DNA from: Erysipelotrichales bacterium
Lineage (GTDB): Bacteria > Bacillota_I > Bacilli_A > RF39 > UBA660
Assembly: GCA_022508565.1 (NCBI GenBank)
Contig: JAFLUY010000005.1
Coordinates: 1 to 64,000, forward strand
Direction of reading: 5' to 3'
DNA: 64,000 nucleotides
In this document: in pieces, positions 39,505 to 47,470 of the stretch
Layout: each line of letters starts with the position of its first letter
How positions within the stretch are numbered: the first letter of the stretch is position 1
The notes under the pieces: model-generated
Database searches by the model: none
Told to the model about the DNA's origin: nothing
The model's input: only the letters and a program-made list of their open reading frames with translations
Position numbers and translations under genes: made by a program

Positions 39505-40932
39505 TTATTTTTTTATCATTTCTAATCTTTTAATGACTTCTCCATTTTTCGCACCAGTTCCTAGCGATAAAACACTGGTGTTTGTTTCACTTTCTAGCCA
39601 TTCTATATATCTATCAATATTATCATAATTTACTAGATATTTATTTTTTATATCTTCATAATTTCCTTGTTTTTCAAATAACCCATAATCAAATTGTTGA
39701 AAAAAATTTAAATATAAACCATGTGGATTATTAATTCTAACATTGTTCTTTAGTTTATAAATATCTAAATCAAATATTCTTCTTTCTTTTTTTGTTACAC
39801 TAGTCATTTCACTTAAATCAGTAATAATATAATCTGGACTTTCAAATACCCTTCCGTTATTATTTATTCTTTTTATTACAATTGACTTATAAGCTCGTTC
39901 ACCCTTTATCTTATGGTATATTCTCTCTATTTCTAAAGCGAGAATTAAATTTATCTCATTTTTTTCTAATGTTTCTCTTTCCACTCCATTTAGTAATTGT
40001 ATTTTATAAATAACTGGTAACATATTATACATTTCAATAATTTCATTTATTGATTCATCTAAAATAGATTTAGCATGATATGCAAATTCATAATAAATTT
40101 CTCTAGGACAATTATTTCTAAAAGGATAGACGCCATTTTGTGAAGCTAAATTCACCTCACTCCATGTTAGTTCAGCTCCAGTACCATAACTGCCTGTAAA
40201 CATATATGCACCATCTTTTGTAACATTACTTATTCTAATTGGAAATGGTCTTATTACCATAATCGTTTGAAGCAATCTTTCTGGTGAAATTCCTGAATCA
40301 GCCAGTAATTGAGAAGTAGAAACGTTTCTACTTGTAACAAACGGATAATTACCACTATGATTTAAATCTAAATCACAACCCTGAGCACCTTCTAACATTA
40401 CATACTCGTCATTTTTATCAAGATGGCTATATAATCTTTCTAGCCATTCATCATTAGAGCAAGCTATAGCGTTTTTATAAGTTTTGAAAAACTCTAATTT
40501 TTTATCTCTAATAACTTTTTCTTGAGTTACTGCCCCACAGCCTTTAAATGTTGAGCCACTTTTAATATGTTCTCTTTCATATTTTTTATGTCGTTCTACA
40601 ATTAATGGAACCATTTCGTGAACATATATTTTTCTATCTCCCAAATATTTTTTTACCTGGGCATACTCTTCTATAAATACATCCATATCAATAGCTGAAC
40701 CTGGACCAATAAATAGTTCAATATTTGGGTTAACTGATGATACAGGAATATTTCTAAAGATAGTAGCATGACCTTTCTCATCAACAAAAGTATGGCCTGC
40801 ATTTGGCATACAATTAGTTACAGATGCTCTGATATTGATATTTGGGTCTGTTACTAATTCACCAATAACTTTTGCTTTTCCGCAAGAACCAGCTGCACCA
40901 TCAATTACACATATAACATTTCTGTTAACCAT
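39505..40932 (-). CDS. PurA/PurZ-like adenylosuccinate-synthetase homologue (divergent)
   Basis: VIDGAAGSCGKAKVIGEL; NAGHTF; VMLEGAQGCDLDLNHSGNYPFVTSRNVS; EMTSVTKKERRIF; SLGTGAKN. Confidence 0.8.
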   Translation of the reverse strand: MVNRNVICVIDGAAGSCGKAKVIGELVTDPNINIRASVTNCMPNAGHTFVDEKGHATIFRNIPVSSVNPNIELFIGPGSAIDMDVFIEEYAQVKKYLGDRKIYVHEMVPLIVERHKKYEREHIKSGSTFKGCGAVTQEKVIRDKKLEFFKTYKNAIACSNDEWLERLYSHLDKNDEYVMLEGAQGCDLDLNHSGNYPFVTSRNVSTSQLLADSGISPERLLQTIMVIRPFPIRISNVTKDGAYMFTGSYGTGAELTWSEVNLASQNGVYPFRNNCPREIYYEFAYHAKSILDESINEIIEMYNMLPVIYKIQLLNGVERETLEKNEINLILALEIERIYHKIKGERAYKSIVIKRINNNGRVFESPDYIITDLSEMTSVTKKERRIFDLDIYKLKNNVRINNPHGLYLNFFQQFDYGLFEKQGNYEDIKNKYLVNYDNIDRYIEWLESETNTSVLSLGTGAKNGEVIKRLEMIKK

Positions 40933-40953
40933 AAACCCACCAACTTTAAATTA

Positions 40954-41643
40954 TTATAATCTTGGCCCCTTATTTTTTCTTTTAAATTCTATATCTTTGC
41001 TCATGCATATAAATGGATCAATTGAATATCTCTTTAAAAGATCAACAACCCGATCAGACGTCATATTTCTTGAGTTTCCTTGCTCATCAACATTATCTTT
41101 TTGATTAATTAGTAATATTAGTTTATCAGGAAATTCAATTAAACCTTTAAATATTCTACCATCAACACTTTCTGGTTCAAAATGATTATTTATGTAATTA
41201 AAATTTAAATTTCCTTCAAGTACTGGATAGTATGTACAATCGATTAGACCTTTAACTACATTGTCCTTAACTGCATCTTCTAAAACATATTCTTCTCTAG
41301 CAAACCAAATTATTGGAATATCTTGATCATCTTCTATTTTTTGCTCTTGATCTAAGAAACTAACCTCCACAAATTTTTGTCCTTTTTCAGTTAAATACTT
41401 TATTGCGTCTTCTTTAGTAGCTGGTGAATCTTTCATTATCATTATTAAGACATCACTTTCTTCATTATAAATAACTGTATCAAATATACGGGAATGAATA
41501 ATATTTCTACCAATACTTAACATACTTACACAGTTATCATAAATTATACTTAATCCACTTTTAATTTGATCTAAAGCTGTATAAATTTCTGATCCATCTT
41601 CTTGAATAGACCATACATCTAAATTACTATTCATGTACGTCAC
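40954..41643 (-). CDS. hypothetical protein in PurA-like/glycosylase operon
   Basis: ORF overlapping the upstream UDG-like gene; no family recognised. Confidence 0.6.
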   Translation of the reverse strand: MTYMNSNLDVWSIQEDGSEIYTALDQIKSGLSIIYDNCVSMLSIGRNIIHSRIFDTVIYNEESDVLIMIMKDSPATKEDAIKYLTEKGQKFVEVSFLDQEQKIEDDQDIPIIWFAREEYVLEDAVKDNVVKGLIDCTYYPVLEGNLNFNYINNHFEPESVDGRIFKGLIEFPDKLILLINQKDNVDEQGNSRNMTSDRVVDLLKRYSIDPFICMSKDIEFKRKNKGPRL

Positions 41644-42322
41644 CTAATTCTCTCCAAATACTCCTATATCTTTCTAACTGTTTATCATTACTAATTTGTG
41701 CAGTTGGGTGATAAAGAGGAATGATAATATAATTATCTGCTTTTATTATATCATTTTTTTCCAATACCTTACTAAGTGTATCTTCAATTCTAAAATTAAA
41801 TACACTTGCTAAAGCTTTAAGAGGATAATAACCTAATGTCACTATTACTTTTGGTTTAACAATATCAATTTGTCTCACTAAATATTTTGAACAACAAAGT
41901 GTCGAATGATTTAAATTAATATTATTACCTCGATAATTAGATCCACTTCTTGCACACATTATTGCATTTGTAATATATATGTTATTTAAATCACATTCAT
42001 GGTTTTCTAAACTTGCAGATTCACATAAATATTTAAATAGTTTCTTTTTAGTTAAACTTTTTTCTGAATCTATTAAGTCTTGGAAATCTTCTCCATTTTT
42101 AAATCTTTCATAAAGTGATACCATATCTTGATATGGACCCCAGTCTTGACCGATTATAAACAACTCACTATCTAATCTGCCATACCAATCAGTCCAGATT
42201 GAAGGAATATTTTTCGCAATATCAGCATCATAAAAATTTATTAATGATTTATCTTTAAGATTTAAACACTTATTACATTTTGCTAACTCAGTTATTAATA
42301 TATCAAACTCATTATTTTTCAT
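41627..42322 (-). CDS. uracil-DNA glycosylase superfamily protein
   Basis: CNKCLNL; LFIIGQDWGPY; IYITNAIMC; KPKVIVTLG; IIPLYHPTAQ. Confidence 0.8.
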   Translation of the reverse strand: MKNNEFDILITELAKCNKCLNLKDKSLINFYDADIAKNIPSIWTDWYGRLDSELFIIGQDWGPYQDMVSLYERFKNGEDFQDLIDSEKSLTKKKLFKYLCESASLENHECDLNNIYITNAIMCARSGSNYRGNNINLNHSTLCCSKYLVRQIDIVKPKVIVTLGYYPLKALASVFNFRIEDTLSKVLEKNDIIKADNYIIIPLYHPTAQISNDKQLERYRSIWRELGDVHE

Positions 42323-43073
42323 CTAAGACACTTTCATCTAATTCTATAAATCCACCTCTACTCCATAACCAAAGTGGTGTATGAATATCAATAGGTTTAT
42401 AAGGAGTATTTTTAAATAAATCTTTCCATCTATCTATAACAACTTGTTGAACACTTGCTGATTCTAATTCTTTATCATTTATTAGTCCAAGTCTATGAGT
42501 GGCTTTTACTACATGTGTATCTGGAGCTACAGTTAATTCTTCTGCATTAATATATCTTGTATCAGTATATTGCATTATTACGTATAACCAATAATTAACT
42601 AACTTAGTTCCACTAATATATGGAAAATCTTTTTTGTGGTTAACAATAAAATCTCTAATCTTATTAACATTATAATTATTTTCTTCAAATAACTTTCTTA
42701 TATCACCATCAAAAAGATTAATAAATGTATTGCACAACTTAATCCATATTTCTGTTTGTTTATTCTTTTGTAATGCAACTTTATATTTAACTAAAGCTGT
42801 TTGTACTTCTTCAAAAGTAGATTCTATAACTTTATAAGGGTCAAAAACAAATCTAGTTTCTTCATCTTTAGCAGTTTTGTTTGCTCCTTCCCATAAGGTA
42901 TAAGAATTCCTTTGATAATTTAAAGACATTGGTAATGTAAAATATATATAGTTTTCTAAAGATGTTAGTTCATAATGAGGATTTTCATCTTCTGGCATTA
43001 CTTCCCCGCCTAGCATACCTTTTTTATACATTGCCATTAGTATCTCACATTTTTTTATTATGCCATTACTCAT
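42312..43073 (-). CDS. HhH-GPD-like (putative DNA glycosylase) protein
   Basis: FPYISGTKLVNYWLYVIMQY..LTVAPDTHVVKATHRLGL resembles the EndoIII-type LPGVGxKxA..DTHVxR core. Confidence 0.5.
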   Translation of the reverse strand: MSNGIIKKCEILMAMYKKGMLGGEVMPEDENPHYELTSLENYIYFTLPMSLNYQRNSYTLWEGANKTAKDEETRFVFDPYKVIESTFEEVQTALVKYKVALQKNKQTEIWIKLCNTFINLFDGDIRKLFEENNYNVNKIRDFIVNHKKDFPYISGTKLVNYWLYVIMQYTDTRYINAEELTVAPDTHVVKATHRLGLINDKELESASVQQVVIDRWKDLFKNTPYKPIDIHTPLWLWSRGGFIELDESVLDEK

Positions 43074-43116
43074 AAAGTATCACCTATATAAATTATATCA
43101 TAAAACAATAATTATA

Positions 43117-43146
43117 TTGTATGAAATCTAATAAAGATGATATAAT
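43117..43146 (+). promoter_or_regulatory. promoter of candidate antisense RNA
   Basis: TTGTAT-N18-TATAAT. Confidence 0.6.
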
Positions 43147-43152
43147 TTAAAT

Positions 43153-43236
43153 GTGATAAGTGTTACATTACAAGCTAATACTTTCACATGTTTGCGGTAG
43201 CATCTTATTCAAATGAATAAAGGTGCTTTTTTTTTG
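43153..43236 (+). ncRNA. candidate type I antitoxin RNA (~83 nt)
   Basis: starts after TTGTAT-N18-TATAAT and ends at hairpin AGCATCTTATTCA/TGAATAAAGGTGCT (43199-43227) plus T8; converges on a minus-strand small ORF. Confidence 0.55.
43199..43235 (+). terminator. Rho-independent terminator of candidate antitoxin RNA
   Basis: AGCATCTTATTCAAATGAATAAAGGTGCTTTTTTTTT. Confidence 0.85.
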
Positions 43237-43238
43237 CT

Positions 43239-43319
43239 TTATAATAACTTATAAAACAAGATAAAAATTATTATAAATAGAAGCAAAAATATCACGAATG
43301 ACATTTCGTTTTTACTCAT
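43239..43319 (-). CDS. candidate type I toxin, 26-aa hydrophobic peptide MSKNEMSFVIFLLLFIIIFILFYKLL
   Basis: not in ORF track (too short); SD AAGGAAG 8 nt upstream; single hydrophobic segment with charged ends. Confidence 0.6.
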   Translation of the reverse strand: MSKNEMSFVIFLLLFIIIFILFYKLL

Positions 43320-43408
43320 AAATATCACTTCCTTTTTACTACTTAACCCCCTGAATAATTTCTGCTTGTGGTCGAAAGTGATAGCATCTTCGCACTTCTC
43401 GAGGTGCT

Positions 43409-43437
43409 ATATTAATTAATTGTTTTTCTCATTTCAA
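43409..43437 (-). promoter_or_regulatory. promoter of candidate toxin mRNA
   Basis: minus strand TTGAAA-N17-TAATAT. Confidence 0.6.
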
Positions 43438-43478
43438 CACACCTGACAAATAATGACAAAAAAAAGATAAAATTGCTT

Positions 43479-44144
43479 TTATCTTATTGTCTTAATAATC
43501 CATTTAATATCTTCAATTGATTTATCTATATTAAATATACCATTGCCAATTGGATAATAAACTGAATAAAAATCATATGAATTACCATTTATTTCTTTAA
43601 CAAATTTTTGTTTTCTAGTTTCAGATACACTTATCTTTTTTTCTAGTACAATTGAACTAACTTGATTCCCAAATAAAATTATTACTTTTGGTTTGATTAT
43701 TTCAAATTCGCATTCCAAAAATTTTTTATATTGTAAAAATACCGAATCAGGTAAAGGTCTTGCATCTATTTGAGTACATTTACCTAAGTTAGTTATAAAT
43801 ACTTTATGTTTTCTAACATTAGCATAAACAGACTCTGCAAATTCAACTGTCCAATCACTACCTTTAATTGATCGAACTTCCTCATAAATATCTTTATCTA
43901 AAAGACCTACTTTATAAAAAAGGGTCCAAATATTTTTTGTTCCGATCCATGGAGATTTAGGCCCAACCCATTCTTTACTTGATGCCACATTTCTTCCTGT
44001 TGGATTCATAAATACAAAACAAATATCAGGATTTTCACTGCAACCGCCATTGTATATGGAATCTAGTTCTTTTGCTCCATACTTTCTCTGTAATTTATCA
44101 TATTCAATTTTTAAATCCTCTAAAGTATTATAAGTTTTAATCAT
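43479..44144 (-). CDS. divergent uracil-DNA glycosylase superfamily protein
   Basis: ICFVFMNPTGRN; VFITNLGKC; KPKVIILFGNQ; VYYPIGNG. Confidence 0.65.
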   Translation of the reverse strand: MIKTYNTLEDLKIEYDKLQRKYGAKELDSIYNGGCSENPDICFVFMNPTGRNVASSKEWVGPKSPWIGTKNIWTLFYKVGLLDKDIYEEVRSIKGSDWTVEFAESVYANVRKHKVFITNLGKCTQIDARPLPDSVFLQYKKFLECEFEIIKPKVIILFGNQVSSIVLEKKISVSETRKQKFVKEINGNSYDFYSVYYPIGNGIFNIDKSIEDIKWIIKTIR

Positions 44145-44156
44145 TTTTTACTCCTC

Positions 44157-44662
44157 TTATTTTATTTCTAACTTTGTAGTATCAGGATTAATTCCAGAAT
44201 CTTCAGTTAAGAATGAATATAACATACTAAAAGTTTTATAATAATTAATATTCATCGCAGTTACTAGTTTTTCTGGTCTTCCATTATTAAGTTCAAAGTA
44301 GTTTTCTGAATCCCTTCTTTTTTGTTCAGCTTTCCATGTAATGTAATGATAGTTATAAGATGATATTAAATCTAATAAATAATAGATTATTGGATCAACT
44401 TTTTCCTGATCAAAGTCATTAGGTAAATGAGAATCAATATATTCCACTATTTCTAAAATAGAAACATCATCTTTAAAATCTGTTAATTGTAATGCTTTTA
44501 ATTTTTCTAGTAAATACTTTCTAGAGCAATCAAGAGAAACTTTTAATCTTTAAGCATCACTACCTAAAGCTAAATAATTACTTTTTCTAATAAGAGATTC
44601 ATTTTATGGAAAATATCTCTCGTATCTATATCCAATGATTTTTGGTTTTCTAAATATTCCAT
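44157..44662 (-). pseudogene. decayed hypothetical gene (frameshift and in-frame TAA)
   Basis: 96-aa ORF extends upstream in frame as RLKVSLDCSRKYLLEKLKALQLTDFKDDVSILEIVEYIDSH to TAA at 44550-44552; further upstream SNYLALGSDA in the same frame, then MEYLENQKSLDIDTRDIFHKMNLLLEK in a shifted frame. Confidence 0.65.
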
Positions 44663-44724
44663 TTTACCACCTTGTTTATTTAGTATAACATTGATAAATT
44701 AAGTGTTACAAGAAAAAAGAGAGT

Positions 44725-47073
44725 CTAAACTCTCAAAGTTGGTACCGGATGTTTTGTTTCATCAACATCAATATAAGATTCTAATATTTCGTTAATATCA
44801 TCAGCACCTCTATTTATTAAATAGAAGATAAAGTACTTACTGACAAATTCACTTCCTGAAATTGATTTTTTTTGATTATGCATAAGTACTTCTGAATCTG
44901 GCTGAACATAATTTAATAAGTTATATTTTTCAAAATAATCTAATATTGTAAAATCTTCACCTTTTACTTTTCTATCTAATACATCAAGGTTTGATACAAA
45001 TCCTTTATATTTATCTTTTGTACTTACTTCTCTTGGATCACGATGTAATAATTTATCAAGAATCATTAAATCTTGTGCTTCAGAGCCTACATAGTTTTCA
45101 ATACCAAAATGTTTAGCTAAAGATTTTAAATGGTACTCATCACTATAGTATGCAAATCCACCCATTCTCAATGCTTCTCTTAGATCATCACCTGAGTAAG
45201 GTACTGAAGATAAATCAGGCACTACTATATCATCCTCTGTAATTTCTGCTTTAACTTCCTCTAAAACTGAAGGATCAACATCTATTTTATGTTTACTTTC
45301 ATCTAATAAGACTTTTATTTCATCTTTTGTTAAGGCATCTGGTGATGTTGGCGCTGTAACTTGCTCTTCTATTTTTGAACCTTTCTTATCAAAACGATCT
45401 AAATGTCTTAGGTTATCTAAAATTATTTTATCGTGAATTGGATCGCCTTGATAATTTGAAATATTAAAATGTTCTGCTAACGCTTTAATATATTCAAAGT
45501 CAGTGTAATAACCACCTGTAGTTAACGCATCTCTTAAATCATCGCCTGAATAGGCAACATCTGATAAATCAGGTATTAATACTTGTTTATCATTCATAAA
45601 TTCATGTGTTTCTGTTTCATTTAAAGCATCAACATCTATTTTTCTTTCAACTGTAGTACTGCTCTCGTTTTCTAATTCTTCAGCAGCTTGTATTGAACTA
45701 ATTACTTGATCTATTCCAGCTTCAAGTTCTTTTAATTCATCATCTTCCTCTGCGCTTGGAGTAAAGTCATCAGGTAATACTAAATCTTCTGATGCTGCTA
45801 CTTCTTCAATTAACTCACTAGTATTAAGTACTGCAGGGTCATCAGTTACACCTGCAAGTAAACTATCTAAATATTTTTCTTCATCTCTTTTTTCTAATGT
45901 TCCTTTATTTTCATTAATAGGTGTATCATCTGAAACGGTTTCTTGAGTTTCTCCAACTATTTCTGAAATTGGCTCAATATCAGGGAATGCTATATCTTCT
46001 AGAGAAGTAGCATTAACAACTGAAATACTTTCTGGTTCTAGTTCTCCTGAAACAATTTCTTCAGGCTCATTAGATTCTTCCTGAACAATAGGTCCATAAA
46101 TATTGTCTAATTCATTTTCTACAAGAGGAAGCTTTAGACAATCAACCATTATAACATTCCAATCTGGAAATCTCTTCTTTGTTGTTTCTACAGCTGTATC
46201 TATAAAATCTTGATTTTGTTCAAGTGTTTTTTTAATAATATCACGCATAGCAACATATTTATTGCTTGCTTTATCATAATATGCACTGAAGGACTCACCG
46301 TCACTCATTTTAAATGATTCTTGTCCTAAATATTCTTGTAGAGTTTCAACCATTGCATCATGAACAGCAGAACAGAAAGTCGCTGTTGAACTTTTATAAT
46401 TCGAATAATGTTGTTGATATCCATACCACGATGATGTTATATCATATATTGGTAAAACTGTTTTTGTTTTTCTCTTAGTTTCTTCACTTATATTATCTAG
46501 TAAATTAAGTGTTGCTTCTAAATCTTTTGAAGAACATCTTAATCTTATAGGCGCATTAGATCCAGCTTCTACAAATTGAAGTGTTGGAGTTATTATTCTT
46601 AACCTATCTAAATTTTTATCTTTAATATTTTTATATAATTCATTTAATACAGAAATAAAATCTTCAGGACTTACTTTAATAATAAATTCGTGTGATAAAT
46701 GTGCAAAACCTTTTTCATCTAATAAGCCTTTGGATCCAAAAACTAAAGTAGGATGCTTTTGGATGAATTCCTCAATATTTTTTCTTTCATCTCTTCCTGC
46801 ATTAAGTCTTTCTTCTTCACTCAATGATAAGTATGCTTCTTTGCCATTATATTTTGAGAATAAATTGTTTAACATTAACTCATTAATAAAACTATCTTCA
46901 TCAGTAGAAGATATTTTGCCTGAGTTAGTTTTATCCATTTCAACACAGTTCATTAACGAAAGTGACTCATTGTAAAATGGCATATTTGAATTTAAAAATG
47001 CATCAATTACTGATTTTATCAATTCATCTGTAACTATAACTTCTGTATTCTCTCTAAATGTTTTTATATCCAT
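44725..47073 (-). CDS. large hypothetical protein with acidic linker and two C-terminal repeat domains
   Basis: VPDLSSVPYSGDDLREALRMGGF..LKSLAKHFGIENYVG and IPDLSDVAYSGDDLRDALTTGGY..IKALAEHFNISNYQG. Confidence 0.7.
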   Translation of the reverse strand: MDIKTFRENTEVIVTDELIKSVIDAFLNSNMPFYNESLSLMNCVEMDKTNSGKISSTDEDSFINELMLNNLFSKYNGKEAYLSLSEEERLNAGRDERKNIEEFIQKHPTLVFGSKGLLDEKGFAHLSHEFIIKVSPEDFISVLNELYKNIKDKNLDRLRIITPTLQFVEAGSNAPIRLRCSSKDLEATLNLLDNISEETKRKTKTVLPIYDITSSWYGYQQHYSNYKSSTATFCSAVHDAMVETLQEYLGQESFKMSDGESFSAYYDKASNKYVAMRDIIKKTLEQNQDFIDTAVETTKKRFPDWNVIMVDCLKLPLVENELDNIYGPIVQEESNEPEEIVSGELEPESISVVNATSLEDIAFPDIEPISEIVGETQETVSDDTPINENKGTLEKRDEEKYLDSLLAGVTDDPAVLNTSELIEEVAASEDLVLPDDFTPSAEEDDELKELEAGIDQVISSIQAAEELENESSTTVERKIDVDALNETETHEFMNDKQVLIPDLSDVAYSGDDLRDALTTGGYYTDFEYIKALAEHFNISNYQGDPIHDKIILDNLRHLDRFDKKGSKIEEQVTAPTSPDALTKDEIKVLLDESKHKIDVDPSVLEEVKAEITEDDIVVPDLSSVPYSGDDLREALRMGGFAYYSDEYHLKSLAKHFGIENYVGSEAQDLMILDKLLHRDPREVSTKDKYKGFVSNLDVLDRKVKGEDFTILDYFEKYNLLNYVQPDSEVLMHNQKKSISGSEFVSKYFIFYLINRGADDINEILESYIDVDETKHPVPTLRV

Positions 47074-47144
47074 ACTATCACCCTAGCATATTTTATTATA
47101 GAAACATTATATCATATTTTTAGAAAAAATGAAAAAAAAGAGTG

Positions 47145-47369
47145 CTAATTATAGACTCTTTTATTTAAATCTAAACCTAACAATTGTAACTTTATTACAA
47201 TTTGTTTAATATCAGCGTCTTTTAAACCAAATTCCTTAAGTTTTTTTCTGTTCAAAATCCATAAATCTTCAATCTTATTTATTTGATTATCTTTAAGTAT
47301 TTTTTCGATATTTTTATCTAAATCCAAAATATCAATAACTTCGTTAATATAGATATTATTTTTTGCCAT
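47145..47369 (-). CDS. standalone RpoA-CTD-like helix-hairpin-helix small protein
   Basis: IEKILKDNQINKIEDLWILNRKKLKEFGLKDADIKQIVIKLQLLGLDL resembles the alpha-CTD pattern. Confidence 0.5.
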   Translation of the reverse strand: MAKNNIYINEVIDILDLDKNIEKILKDNQINKIEDLWILNRKKLKEFGLKDADIKQIVIKLQLLGLDLNKRVYN

Positions 47370-47470
47370 AGATATACCTCATCAAATAATATTTCTATAA
47401 TAATTATAACATTTTTAAGAATGGCAATGTAAGAAAAAAATACAAGAGATTTTCTTACATTTTATTTTAA

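Noticed and set aside
39505-40932. Annotating this ORF simply as housekeeping purA
   Set aside because: The GDEGKGK signature is changed and the C-terminal region has insertions relative to PurA; symbol left blank.
44550-44552. In-frame TAA as possible recoding or readthrough
   Set aside because: A frameshift also lies just upstream, so gene decay is the simpler explanation.
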